Below are positions 23,595 to 31,846 of a stretch of 64,000 nt of DNA, one piece after another. Source of the DNA: Pseudoramibacter faecis (GTDB lineage: Bacteria > Bacillota > Clostridia > Eubacteriales > Eubacteriaceae); contig NZ_JAYFFI010000001.1 in the NCBI RefSeq assembly GCF_036289405.1, positions 1 through 64,000 of the forward strand. The letters run 5' to 3'. The position numbers and the translations under genes are program-made. Every line of letters starts with the position of its first letter. The stretch's first letter is position 1. Below the pieces are notes generated by a model, which had not been told where the DNA came from, did not search any database, and saw nothing but the letters and a program-made list of their open reading frames with translations.

Positions 23595-25898
23595 TTAAAC
23601 AGCTTTTAGCGTGTCTTGCATCTCGTCGATCACGCCGGTTTTTTCGAGTACTTCCTGCACGGTTTCCACCGGGATAATGGTCAGCTTGGCTTTCACCTCG
23701 TCGGTGACATCCTTTAAATCGTCCACATTGTCCTTGGGGATAAAAACCTTCCTAATCCCGGCGCGCTGAGCAGCCATCAGTTTTTCCGGCAATCCGCCGA
23801 TGGGCGTCGCCACTCCGCGCAAAGATACTTCACCGGTCATCGCAAACTCCGGACTGACCGCTTTCTCGCAGACCAGCGAGGCGATAGCCGTCGTTAGCGT
23901 GATCCCCGCCGACGGACCGTCCTTGGGCACGGCTCCGGCCGGCACGTGCACGTGCAGATCGTTCTTTTCAAACTTTTCAGCCCGTCCCGGAAACATGGAT
24001 TTCACCAGACTCACGGCAATCTGCACTGATTCCTTCATCACGTCGCCCAGCTGCCCGGTGATAATCACCCGGCCGCTGCCCTTGGTCATCAGCGTCTCGA
24101 TAAAGAGAATTTCACCGCCGACCCGCGTCCACGCAAGCCCGGTGACAATTCCCGGCTTTTTCTTCGCCAGAATATGATCGTGGGTCACCGGCCGCATATC
24201 CAGATAATCCCGCAGTTCGTCCGGCGCGATGGTCAGCGGTTCGCCCTCGCCCTTCACAATCTGCACCGCCGCTGCCCGGCAAAGGGTATCGATGCGTTTT
24301 TTGAGTCCGCGCACTCCGGCCTCCATCGTGTAATCCGAGATAATGGCGCGCAGTGTTTCATCCGGCAGCATTAATCGTTCTTCGTCAATGCCCATGGCCG
24401 CGTAGGCTCGCGGCAGTAAATGGCGCTTGGCAATCTGGAACTTATCCGTCGCTGTGTAGCCTTCGAATTGAATCACTTCCATTCGATTGAGCAGCGGCTC
24501 GGGAATCATGTCCAGGCTGTTGGCTGTGCAGATAAAGAACACATCGGACAAATCGTAAGGCACGTTGGCATAATGATCGGTAAAGGTGTTGTTCTGCTCC
24601 GGATCGAGCACTTCGAGCAAAGCCGAAGCCGGATCGCCGTTGTAACTCATCGAAAGTTTGTCCACCTCGTCAAGCACCATCACCGGATTGGAGACCCCCG
24701 CTTTGTGAATGCCGTCCATGATGCGGCCGGGCATCGCGCCGATATACGTTCGCCTGTGCCCGCGGATATCCGCTTCGTCGCGCACCCCGCCCAGACTGAC
24801 ACGGACGTACTCCCGGCCGAGAGCCTTGGCAATGGATTTGCCGATGCTGGTCTTGCCGGTGCCAGGCGCTCCCACAAAAAGCAGAATGGACCCCGACTGC
24901 TTGTGCTGCAGATTCATCACCGCCACCTGCTGCACGATGCGCTGCTTGACCTTCTTCAACCCAAAATGATCTTCATCAAGGATTTTTTCGGCCTCATCCA
25001 GATCGATCGCCTTGGCTTCTTCCTTTTTCCAGGGCAACTTCGTCATAAAATCCAGATAATCGTAGAGCATGCCGGCTTCCTGGGAATGCTGACCCTCCTG
25101 CTTCAGGCGACTGAGCACCTTGCCGGCTTCCTTTTTCGCCTCTTCGTTCATCCCGGATTCTTCAACCGCCAATTCCAGCCGACGAATATCCGATACATTT
25201 TCCGGGTCCATTTCGTCGAGCTCCTTCTGCAGATACTGCATCTGTTTTTTGATGGCTTCCTGACGATAAAGCTTTTCATAATCCTTTTTCTGTTCGGTTT
25301 CGGCCTCATTGGTGATTTTGGTGATTTCCAAATATTCATAGACCATCTTTTCCATCATGGCCGTCCGCTTTTTACAGCTGTTCTGTTCAAGCACCGCGTA
25401 TTTTTCGTCCGGGGAATTGGTCATCCAGATGGAAAGCAGCGATGTGACTTCGCCGATGGTTTTCATCTGCGTGAAATAGTTTCGCGCGATGAGCCCCCAT
25501 TGAAAGCCTTTGACAGATTCCACCAGCTTGTTTTTAAGGGTTTCCAACCGGTTCTTTTCGTCCTCGGGATTTAAATCTTCAATATCCGGCTTTGGAATCG
25601 TTTCAAGTTCAATTCTTTCTCCATCAATGATCGAAAGATTTTCCACGTTAACCCGATCTCCAGTCCTAAAAACTAAATATCCGTTCTGGTTGATTTCAAC
25701 AATACGGCCGGACACCCCAACGGGATAAAAATCCATCTGCCGCATTTCTGATAATGCCGCCTGCTTGCGCGCGATCAGCAGCACCGTCTGTTCATTTTCC
25801 TCCGGATCCTTTCCCGTCAATCTTCTGTAAAGATCCGTCTGCATAAAGACTCGGGCATTGGGTGCCACCACCATATTATAAATCGGTACAACCGTCAT
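23595..25898 (-). CDS. lon: ATP-dependent Lon protease
   Basis: Degrades misfolded and regulatory proteins in the cytosol. The 767-residue protein has the LAN substrate domain (residues 1 to about 200), the AAA+ module (Walker A GAPGTGKTS, Walker B VMVLDEVDKL), and the C-terminal Ser-Lys protease domain (PKDGPSAGITL with the catalytic serine; lysine further on near GLPEKLMAA). Full length for LonA. Its leader holds a CIRCE element, so HrcA control is likely. Confidence 0.96.
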   Translation of the reverse strand: MTVVPIYNMVVAPNARVFMQTDLYRRLTGKDPEENEQTVLLIARKQAALSEMRQMDFYPVGVSGRIVEINQNGYLVFRTGDRVNVENLSIIDGERIELETIPKPDIEDLNPEDEKNRLETLKNKLVESVKGFQWGLIARNYFTQMKTIGEVTSLLSIWMTNSPDEKYAVLEQNSCKKRTAMMEKMVYEYLEITKITNEAETEQKKDYEKLYRQEAIKKQMQYLQKELDEMDPENVSDIRRLELAVEESGMNEEAKKEAGKVLSRLKQEGQHSQEAGMLYDYLDFMTKLPWKKEEAKAIDLDEAEKILDEDHFGLKKVKQRIVQQVAVMNLQHKQSGSILLFVGAPGTGKTSIGKSIAKALGREYVRVSLGGVRDEADIRGHRRTYIGAMPGRIMDGIHKAGVSNPVMVLDEVDKLSMSYNGDPASALLEVLDPEQNNTFTDHYANVPYDLSDVFFICTANSLDMIPEPLLNRMEVIQFEGYTATDKFQIAKRHLLPRAYAAMGIDEERLMLPDETLRAIISDYTMEAGVRGLKKRIDTLCRAAAVQIVKGEGEPLTIAPDELRDYLDMRPVTHDHILAKKKPGIVTGLAWTRVGGEILFIETLMTKGSGRVIITGQLGDVMKESVQIAVSLVKSMFPGRAEKFEKNDLHVHVPAGAVPKDGPSAGITLTTAIASLVCEKAVSPEFAMTGEVSLRGVATPIGGLPEKLMAAQRAGIRKVFIPKDNVDDLKDVTDEVKAKLTIIPVETVQEVLEKTGVIDEMQDTLKAV

Positions 25899-25915
25899 GC
25901 GTTTCTCCCTTCTTG

Positions 25916-25942
25916 TTAGCAGCCTTTATTATTGAGTGCTAA
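25916..25942 (-). promoter_or_regulatory. CIRCE element (HrcA operator) in the lon leader
   Basis: TTAGCAGCC-N9-GAGTGCTAA, against the consensus TTAGCACTC-N9-GAGTGCTAA: the right arm is perfect, the left arm differs at two bases, and the 9-base spacing is exact. It lies between the promoter and the lon start, so HrcA would repress lon until heat or protein stress. Confidence 0.8.
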
Positions 25943-25984
25943 CATTTCTGTTAAAAAAACGGCTTTTAAAAGCCACCTTTAACA

Positions 25985-26027
25985 TTCGATTTGACAGCAT
26001 TATAATGCGTGTCAAATCGAATTGCAA
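25985..26027 (-). promoter_or_regulatory. lon promoter inside a long palindrome
   Basis: On the minus strand TTGCAA (26027-26022), 17 bases, TATAAT (26004-25999). The whole spacer and -10 lie inside a dyad: TTCGATTTGACA (25985-25996), the self-palindrome GCATTATAATGC, one extra G, and TGTCAAATCGAA (26010-26021). That covers 37 bases with a single unpaired base, and suggests a second regulator besides HrcA. The plus strand also reads TATAAT here and may serve the divergent gene. Confidence 0.65.
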
Positions 26028-26075
26028 GCAAAATCCTATTTTTTAAGTATCGCGCAAGTTTTTTATGCCGCGCCG

Positions 26076-26084
26076 TGCTATAAT
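26076..26084 (+). promoter_or_regulatory. Extended -10 promoter
   Basis: TGCTATAAT, 32 bases before the start at 26117; GACGGAGG precedes that ATG. Confidence 0.6.
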
Positions 26085-26116
26085 GCCAACATGTCTTTAA
26101 TCTGACGGAGGTTCCC

Positions 26117-26629
26117 ATGTTTCAAACCAACGGCACCATCGATGCCGCACTGCTCAAAAAGATACGTCCTTATCTTTACCCCAAACATTTTAATATAGCG
26201 ATGCCGATATTGGCCGGCATTATGGTTGCTCTCGGCGCGTTTCGCTGGCACCAGGGCAACGTTCAATCCGCGGTTGCCCTTTTGGTGCTCGCTGTCGGCA
26301 TCCTCGTCGCCTATGCGGACAGCCTGCGGCGAACGGTTCAAAACAGCTTAAAAGTTATCCAACGCCTGACCGGCCTCGACGAATACGATGTGACCACTGT
26401 GTTCAAAGACGACGGAATCCATGTGTCCGGACAAGGCGGCCGCGCGCGCATCACCCTATCTTACAATGCCATTCACCATGCTGTTTTTACCAATGAACAT
26501 GGCCTGCTTTTCTCCAAAGACCATCAGATGGCCATTGTTTTTCTCGGCCAGCTCACGGCAAGCGAGCAATCTGATCTGGCAGTCTTTCTGAAAGAACGAG
26601 GCCTTATTCTCACCCGGGCTGCCCGTTGA
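26117..26629 (+). CDS. Membrane protein with YcxB-like C-terminal domain
   Basis: A 170-residue protein with two adjacent membrane helices (about residues 26-42 and 49-66: IAMPILAGIMVALGAF and VALLVLAVGILVAYA). A soluble domain follows, with FKDDGIHVSGQGGRARITLS and later KERGLILTRA. The arrangement resembles YcxB-like proteins of Firmicutes, whose role is unknown. It is divergent from lon and ends before a weak hairpin at 26658-26679. Confidence 0.7.
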   Translation: MFQTNGTIDAALLKKIRPYLYPKHFNIAMPILAGIMVALGAFRWHQGNVQSAVALLVLAVGILVAYADSLRRTVQNSLKVIQRLTGLDEYDVTTVFKDDGIHVSGQGGRARITLSYNAIHHAVFTNEHGLLFSKDHQMAIVFLGQLTASEQSDLAVFLKERGLILTRAAR

Positions 26630-26657
26630 TCGCCCATTGTGTTCTAAAAACAACCGA

Positions 26658-26679
26658 AGGCGGAACGAAAGTCCCGCCT
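26658..26679 (+). terminator. Weak terminator
   Basis: AGGCGG / CCGCCT with a 10-base loop, then GATTTTG, after the YcxB-like gene. Further on, CCGCCTATG / CATAGGCGG (26846-26875) is a 9-base stem with a 12-base loop that could end the minus-strand pseudogene. The rest of 26630-26918 is AT-rich and empty. Confidence 0.45.
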
Positions 26680-26918
26680 GATTTTGATGCTATAAAATAT
26701 AAATATTGAGGTAAAAAATAGTAATTTTCTTGTAAAAAATGCGATAGAACCCAGACTTTCTCTTACAGATTCAATATACTTTCAGCAAGCTTTTTTGCCT
26801 GCCAAAAAAGATGCCTATCATAAATGCGACATTTGTTAAATTGAACCGCCTATGAGCTTTTAAACCCATAGGCGGCATAGACAATCTTCACGTTATAAGC
26901 AAATCTGAACCGCAAATA

Positions 26919-27860
26919 TCATATCTGTGGAAAAATGTGTTCCCATATTGCATCCATGGCCGGCTGGGCATCGTGCTGCATTGATTGTACGGCTATAACT
27001 GCATTTTTATCCGGCATAATGATAACAAACTGAGCCTCGCGGCCATAACAGCGGTAACTGCTTTGATCACCGTGATTTCTCCAAAAATAAAGTCCGTATC
27101 CCGCCTCTTCATCGATCGCGTCCCCTGCCGGATTAATGGATGAGGACGGGACATGAAATGCACCGGCGTTTTTCACCCATTCTTCTGACAGAAAACGCAT
27201 TCCTTAATAGGTTCTCCCGAAGCATAGAGTTGGCCGAGCTTAGCCGTATCTGCAATATCAAGGAACAGGTCGCTGACCGGGAAAGTATGCTCCTTTGAAT
27301 CCGTGCCCCAACGGGGCTTTGCGGTTCCGGCCCGCTTCCAGAACTTTTCATACAAATAATCGCAGACAGACATCCCGACCGCTTTTCCCAGCATGCGTCC
27401 CGCAACATATGGTGCAAGATTGCCATAGCTGAACTTTTTCCCGGGCTCATACATCATCGGGCATGTGAATGCAAAAATCAGCCATTCATCATTTCTTCAG
27501 GAAGCTTTTCTTCTGTCTCGCCGCGGAGCTTCTTCCGGTCTGATGCCATTAGAAAGGGCTCCCCATGTCCCGATGTCATTGTCATCAGATTATACAGTGT
27601 CACATCATTCCAGCGGGGATCTATATCACCGGGGATAATATCTGCGAAAGTCTCAATGGGTTTATCATCAAGCGATAATTTTCCTTCATCGATTGCAAAA
27701 CCGACCGCCGTTGCAAGATGACTTTTCGCCACGGAAAAAACGTTGTGATAAATATCATCTGAAAAACGATGAAGTCCTAAAATCGTATTATTCTTAATGG
27801 CCATTACAGCATCTATTTCCAAATCGTTTTCTTCCACCCCGGCCCGGGCAGCGTCACAGT
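26919..27860 (-). pseudogene. Broken serine hydrolase (class C beta-lactamase-like)
   Basis: Three minus-strand frames join into one protein. One carries the SxxK motif in VFSVAKSHLATAVGFA and LYNLMTMTSGH. The next has MMYEPGKKFSYGNLAPYVAG with the tyrosine motif YxN, and the last has GYGLYFWRNHGD and VIIMPDKNAVIAV. Single-base shifts near 27495 and near 27197 break the frame. The first ~20-30 residues are missing at the joint with the kinase remnant (about 27840-27870). Such proteins hydrolyse esters or beta-lactams; this copy cannot be made intact. Confidence 0.85.
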
Positions 27861-28460
27861 AGTAAGGCATCGGCCGACCCTGATGGAAGGGAAAGCAGAG
27901 CAAACCGCGGCTTCCCACATAGGCATTAGCCGCTTCTTCGCAGATCATATCATAGACATCTTGACCGGATACCCGGCTTACAGCCTCTTCTGCATCACAG
28001 AATGTATCTTTAAACCATTTTAAGTTGGAAGCGGCCGTTACCTGCTCGCTCCTCCATATCCTACTTGCCGGGATTGGCATGGCCGGAGAAATAGATCTCA
28101 TGGCGCGGTTCCTCATAAACCTTATCCACTGTAGCTACGATAACACCTGCTGTCCCTACCGTAATTTCAGCCATATCTTCTTTGATAATGTCTGAGCCGA
28201 TGGCCGCACACTGCTGATCACCTCCGCCGACACAGATCGGTGTTCCCGCATGAAAACCTGTGAATTCTGCGGCCTTTGGTGAAATGCAGCCCACCTGCCT
28301 AGCCGACTGCTTTATAGGCGGCAATTTGTCGCGTGATACATTTATTGCATCCAAAAGTTCATCCGACCAATCCAACTTCGCAACACCCATCATCCCATTC
28401 ATCGCAAAAGACGAAGGATCTGTAAACACCTCTTCTGATTCATACTTGACAGTACTGCTT
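27860..28460 (-). pseudogene. Broken FGGY-family carbohydrate kinase
   Basis: Two minus-strand frames contain the middle of an FGGY kinase: FTDPSSFAMNGMMGVAKLDW, GGGDQQCAAIGS, TVGTAGVIVATV and IYFSGHANPGK, then in another frame NLKWFKDTF, EEAANAYVGSRGLLCFPF. A TAG where tryptophan is expected and a one-base insertion lie at about 28050-28085. The N-terminal part is absent (a stop lies upstream at about 28465). The C-terminal third is lost at the junction with the serine hydrolase. The gene is a paralogue in type of the intact xylulokinase at 57 kb. Confidence 0.8.
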
Positions 28461-28480
28461 TATGTTCCAAAGGCCAGATG

Positions 28481-28911
28481 ACTTTCGTCTTCTTTTTTGT
28501 GCCCGATTATATCACTTTAAACATTCTATAACTATGGTAAATTATTTTAATAACTGATCCCATTGCTTATATCTCTTTTCTAATGTCAATTACTGCATTT
28601 TTCTTTCGCATCCCAAGATGCTTCAGATGTCTTATCCCAGGATATCCGGATCTCTCCTTCAAAAAGCTCCCTTCCAACCCTTTCTATATCGTAAAACTAA
28701 CTTGTAGGTGTATCCATTAAATCCGTTTCAACGGTCTTCGCAACACAACCCGAATTGCCCGTATGCTATTTATAAACTGCCTATAATTAAGGAATTAATA
28801 ACACATAATATTGGTTTTGAATTTAATCGTTATTGATATAAGTAATAGAATATGTACTCCATTCATGCATAAACGTCTAAATGTCTGTACGAGAAAAAAT
28901 AAATAAAACAA
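28481..28911. other. AT-rich intergenic decay region
   Basis: No intact gene. On the minus strand 28586-28696 encodes a 36-residue fragment without a start (RVGRELFEGEIRISW, then WDAKEKCSN and stop), which may be a further gene remnant. I see nothing else except low-complexity AT-rich sequence. Confidence 0.3.
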
Positions 28912-28948
28912 AAATCATTACCATCGACTAAGCCAATGGTAATGATTT
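28912..28948 (-). terminator. Terminator of the small-protein operon
   Basis: Perfect 13-base stem AAATCATTACCAT / ATGGTAATGATTT with an 11-base loop. The minus strand continues TTTTGTTTT. It lies 18 bases past the stop of the 86-residue gene. Confidence 0.9.
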
Positions 28949-28966
28949 GATAGCTCTTTTTTATTT

Positions 28967-29227
28967 TCAATCTTCTTTTGAACCGGCTAATTGATAGAGC
29001 ATCTGCTCAATGCGATCCAACTGCCGAATCATAATCCAGTTCTGTTGCACCAACATATCCATTGTCGGCAGTTCTGGCTGGCCGCCGTCTTCACTTTGCA
29101 GCTTCTGGAATAAGATATTCGCCGCTGCTCTGCGATCTTTGGCGTAGCCGAGCTGACCAAGACCAAGGGCTGCTAATTCCTTCACGGCCTGTTCCTGCAA
29201 TGCCGTTGCATTTTGTTGATCTGCCAT
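28967..29227 (-). CDS. Hypothetical protein, 86 residues
   Basis: Starts MADQQNATALQEQAVKELAA and ends in the helical stretch RQLDRIEQMLYQLAGSKED. It is acidic, glutamine-rich and all-helical by look, with a coiled-coil-like C-terminus. GGAGAG precedes the ATG. Second gene of a two-gene operon (51 bases after the 64-residue gene), closed by a strong terminator. Not recognised. Confidence 0.7.
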   Translation of the reverse strand: MADQQNATALQEQAVKELAALGLGQLGYAKDRRAAANILFQKLQSEDGGQPELPTMDMLVQQNWIMIRQLDRIEQMLYQLAGSKED

Positions 29228-29277
29228 TATTTCTCTCCTGATTTTAATCTTGTTTTCAAACGCCGCTTCCGCTTGTC

Positions 29278-29472
29278 TTAGAAAAAATCGACATGTCCGG
29301 CAAATTGTCGCAGTGCTCCCCGAATCGCTTCATCACTGAAGCCCGGATCTTCCGGTAAAGCGCGTTCTGCCGGAATCAGCGGATCAAAAGGGATCAGCCG
29401 ATAGGTGTGACGATTAGTCATGCCCAGCATTTCTGCTTTTGTCAGCCGAATAGTTTTATAAAATCGTGCCAA
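29278..29472 (-). CDS. Hypothetical protein, 64 residues, TTG start
   Basis: The best start is TTG at 29472, because AAGGAG lies six bases upstream; this gives MARFYKTIRLTKAEMLGMTN and so on. The frame extends to a GTG at 29520, but that codon lies at the predicted transcription start and lacks a ribosome binding site. The product has a basic first third and an acidic C-terminal part (PEDPGFSDEAIRGALRQF). First gene of the pair with the 86-residue protein. Unknown. Confidence 0.6.
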   Translation of the reverse strand: MARFYKTIRLTKAEMLGMTNRHTYRLIPFDPLIPAERALPEDPGFSDEAIRGALRQFAGHVDFF

Positions 29473-29492
29473 GTTTATCTCCTTGTATCGTG

Positions 29493-29510
29493 CCAAAACC
29501 ATTGTTTTGG
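29493..29510. repeat. Leader hairpin of the 64-residue gene
   Basis: CCAAAAC-CATT-GTTTTGG, perfect 7-base arms, between the promoter and the TTG start. The plus strand continues in five T, so it could also act as a weak plus-strand terminator. Confidence 0.5.
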
Positions 29511-29523
29511 TTTTTCGCACCTA

Positions 29524-29552
29524 ATCTTATAGTTTAATCCGGTGTCTGTCAA
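29524..29552 (-). promoter_or_regulatory. Promoter of the small-protein operon
   Basis: On the minus strand TTGACA (29552-29547), 17 bases, TAAGAT (29529-29524). Confidence 0.65.
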
Positions 29553-29559
29553 CAAAATA

Positions 29560-29593
29560 AAGCGAAAAGCCACTTTCCTTGAGCTTTTCGCTT
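29560..29593. terminator. Terminator after the hydrolase unit
   Basis: Perfect 11-base stem AAGCGAAAAGC / GCTTTTCGCTT with a 12-base loop and T-rich flanks on both strands. It closes the minus-strand unit that contains the alpha/beta hydrolase and the 45-residue frame. Confidence 0.85.
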
Positions 29594-29613
29594 TTATTAT
29601 CTCTAGGCTCTTG

Positions 29614-29751
29614 TCAGTTAGTCAGCGCAGGAGAGACCTCAACTCCGACAATGGTTTCCCGCAAAATAGCTGCTACCGGTTTGACACAGCCGACGGCTTT
29701 TAAATTGCCATCTCGACCGCCCTTAAACTGAATATTATATTTTATCCTCAA
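29614..29751 (-). CDS. Possible 45-residue protein, TTG start
   Basis: The frame MRIKYNIQFKGGRDGNLKAV continues to VEVSPALTN. It lies between the hydrolase stop (28 bases away) and the terminator at 29560-29593, with AGGTGG about ten bases upstream of a TTG. The sequence looks protein-like rather than random. The start and the existence of the product are both unproven. Confidence 0.35.
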   Translation of the reverse strand: MRIKYNIQFKGGRDGNLKAVGCVKPVAAILRETIVGVEVSPALTN

Positions 29752-29778
29752 CCGACTCAAACCACCTTTGATCCAAAT

Positions 29779-31044
29779 TCACATTTTGGCATGATTCATA
29801 TCCTTTGCGGCCATCGTTTGATGCTGCTGATCAGCTGTTGTTTCGGTTTTCGCCTGCCCCGCCGACATCCCATGATGCAGATTCCGGCGGCGTTTCGCCA
29901 TGGCCCGCCGCCGCATCATGGCCTTGGCTTTTCGGCTGCGGCCTTTAAACTGGGGCTGATAACAGTTTTCCCGGGCATTTTTAAATTGACCCTTTAAAAA
30001 CACCCGCGCCTGCTTAAGGGCATGGCTGGCCGGCGCCAGCCAGTCGAATACCCGAAAGCGCCCTGGGAAAATGCGAAATGCGACATCGATATTGGCTTCT
30101 TTCAGCTTTTTAACAAACGCGATGGTTTCTTCATAAAACGGATCGTCCCGGCCGACATAGGTACAAACCGGCGGCAGACCGGTCAACTCGTCGACACGGG
30201 CCGCCGCCGCATACATAGGCACCTGCCCGCGAGTTTCATATACGCTAAGATACATCTCCCAGCCCCGCGCACGATTCAGATCCGGTTCGGTCAGTTTTTG
30301 AATTTTTGCCTTACGTCGGAAAGTTTGATCGTCCATCATCGGGAAAAGCGGCATCAAATATGCGATGGCCACTTCCCGTTGATCTCTTGCATAAAGTGCC
30401 AGCGCCACGGCCAGGCCGCCGCCGGCGCATTCGCCGCCGACAAAGAGTTGATTGGCATTGATGTGCAAGTTATTCGCGTTTTCCTGCATCCAAACCAGCG
30501 CATCATAGGCATCCCACAGCGCCGCAGGATATGGTTTTTCGCCGGCCTTACGATAGTCCGGAATGACCATCACGCAATTGCCATCACCGCAAAAAAGATC
30601 CGCATAAACATGGGCTTGTTCCGGAATGCCAGCCATATAGGCCCCGCCGTGCAACCACAGCAGACCGGTCGCTTTAGCGTCTGTCCCTTTGTTGGACCAA
30701 ACGACCAAAACCCGCAGGGTGCTGCCATCCCGACGATAGATCACACGTTCTTCCATCTGAGTTTTGCGGCCGCGCCATTTCCCCCGGACAAAACGATCCA
30801 AAAGACGGTCTTGGCGCTCCACGCTAAGACTGGCCGACGAAGCTAAGATCCATTTATGGGCCAGCGGTTCAATGCGCCACCAACTTTTCAAGTCAAAATT
30901 GCGCTGAACCGACGATTGCCTTTTTGTCTGCGTCTTTGCACGCAGGCTCTTTTTTAACAAATGCCCTTGACGCTTCTGCTCTTTTTTTATTTTTTTGTCC
31001 TTGAAGGCCTTTGCCGTGGAACCATCACGCTTTTTCTTTGCCAT
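29779..31044 (-). CDS. Alpha/beta hydrolase-fold protein with altered catalytic residues
   Basis: A 421-residue protein of the hormone-sensitive-lipase-like esterase fold: oxyanion motif HGGAY (132-136), nucleophile elbow GGECAGGG, acid motif GRDDPFYEE (D301). Two catalytic positions differ from the family: the elbow serine is Cys206, and the usual histidine in FH.FD is Arg331 (FPGRFRVFDWLAP). Both ends are extended and strongly basic (KKKRDGSTAKAFKDKKIKK at the start; RRRAMAKRRRNLHHG near the end). The ATG at 31044 is chosen over 31065, which lies only about 11 bases from the predicted transcription start. No signal peptide. Activity is doubtful; a binding or structural role is possible. Confidence 0.8.
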   Translation of the reverse strand: MAKKKRDGSTAKAFKDKKIKKEQKRQGHLLKKSLRAKTQTKRQSSVQRNFDLKSWWRIEPLAHKWILASSASLSVERQDRLLDRFVRGKWRGRKTQMEERVIYRRDGSTLRVLVVWSNKGTDAKATGLLWLHGGAYMAGIPEQAHVYADLFCGDGNCVMVIPDYRKAGEKPYPAALWDAYDALVWMQENANNLHINANQLFVGGECAGGGLAVALALYARDQREVAIAYLMPLFPMMDDQTFRRKAKIQKLTEPDLNRARGWEMYLSVYETRGQVPMYAAAARVDELTGLPPVCTYVGRDDPFYEETIAFVKKLKEANIDVAFRIFPGRFRVFDWLAPASHALKQARVFLKGQFKNARENCYQPQFKGRSRKAKAMMRRRAMAKRRRNLHHGMSAGQAKTETTADQQHQTMAAKDMNHAKM

Positions 31045-31082
31045 TTCTTTCCCATCGCTGTGCATTATTGTCTTGAAAAATT

Positions 31083-31091
31083 ATTATAGCA
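31083..31091 (-). promoter_or_regulatory. Extended -10 promoter of the hydrolase gene
   Basis: TGCTATAAT on the minus strand, 39 bases before the start at 31044. Confidence 0.6.
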
Positions 31092-31142
31092 CTTTTATTC
31101 GCCATCCATGCAAACAAATTTATTTTTGTTTCCCAACTTTCT

Positions 31143-31346
31143 TCAGTCTTCCGCTGATTCCCAAAACAATTCGTCAAGAGTTTTGCCCAGCGCTCGACAA
31201 ATGGCCACACAGAGTTTGATCGTCGGGTTATAATTGCCCTTTTCCACCGCGCTGATAGTCTGCCTGGAAACGCCCACCAGATCCGCCAGTTGCTGCTGAG
31301 ACAAATCGAGCGCAGCCCGCGCGGCCTTCATGCGCAAATTCTTCAA
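31143..31346 (-). CDS. XRE-family transcriptional regulator, 67 residues
   Basis: A compact helix-turn-helix protein: RAALDLSQQQLADLVGVSRQ, then TISAVEKGNYNPTIKL and the C-terminal ALGKTLDELFW. This is the YozG/Cro-like type with a single HTH and no effector domain. The TTG at 31346 is chosen: GAAGGAG lies eight bases upstream, and it overlaps the stop of the membrane-protein gene by four bases. The pair of a membrane protein and a small Cro-like repressor is a recurrent Firmicute arrangement; it probably represses its own operon. Confidence 0.85.
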   Translation of the reverse strand: MKNLRMKAARAALDLSQQQLADLVGVSRQTISAVEKGNYNPTIKLCVAICRALGKTLDELFWESAED

Positions 31347-31846
31347 TCGGCATTCTCCTTCCGGGAGACAAACCATTTGGCTAACGACACCACCAGGAAT
31401 CCCCCGAAAACAATCACCATTACAAGCGGTGTCATCTGATCCAGCGTGAGCACCCCATCACGAATCCAATCGGCCCGATGGATTCTCCGAACGATGAGCA
31501 CCGCCAGATTCACCGATGTCAACACCCCCCATAGCCAAATGATGCGCCGTCCCTTTTGACGAAAGGGAAAGTAAGCATCGTTCCAGATGCACTCTCCTCC
31601 GTAAACCAAAACGCCGAGAAAGATGCCGATCAGCGAGCTGCCACCGTCGGACAAATAGGGGCCCGCCGCCGACACCAGCAAAAAATGACATGCGCAAAAA
31701 ATCATCACGACGAAAAAGGCATGGCGATAAGCCCGATCCTGAAGGGCCATCTGTCTTTCGTCGTAATCTGCCGAACGCTGGCTCCTTTTTTCTTTTATCA
31801 TGATGCCAAAGACCAAAACGCATACCAATAAAATCACAAAAATCAT
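31343..31846 (-). CDS. Membrane protein partnered with XRE regulator, 167 residues
   Basis: About four hydrophobic segments: IFVILLVCVLVFGIMI at the start, HAFFVVMIFCACHFLLV, LIGIFLGVLVYG and a last one near VMVIVFGGFLVVSLAKW. Between the first two is a charged YDERQ motif common in such regulator-linked membrane proteins. The function is unknown. It is translationally coupled to the XRE gene that follows. Upstream, 31847-32078 is AT-rich and shows no gene. Confidence 0.7.
   Translation of the reverse strand: MIFVILLVCVLVFGIMIKEKRSQRSADYDERQMALQDRAYRHAFFVVMIFCACHFLLVSAAGPYLSDGGSSLIGIFLGVLVYGGECIWNDAYFPFRQKGRRIIWLWGVLTSVNLAVLIVRRIHRADWIRDGVLTLDQMTPLVMVIVFGGFLVVSLAKWFVSRKENAD

Noticed and set aside
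24420..25574. 384-residue plus-strand frame
   Set aside because: Entirely antisense to lon; His/Leu/Phe-rich composition typical of a shadow frame, no ribosome binding site.
29472..29520. Sigma-54 promoter (TTGGCACG occurs twice)
   Set aside because: No GC-containing -12 element at the required distance, and a good sigma-A promoter lies just upstream.
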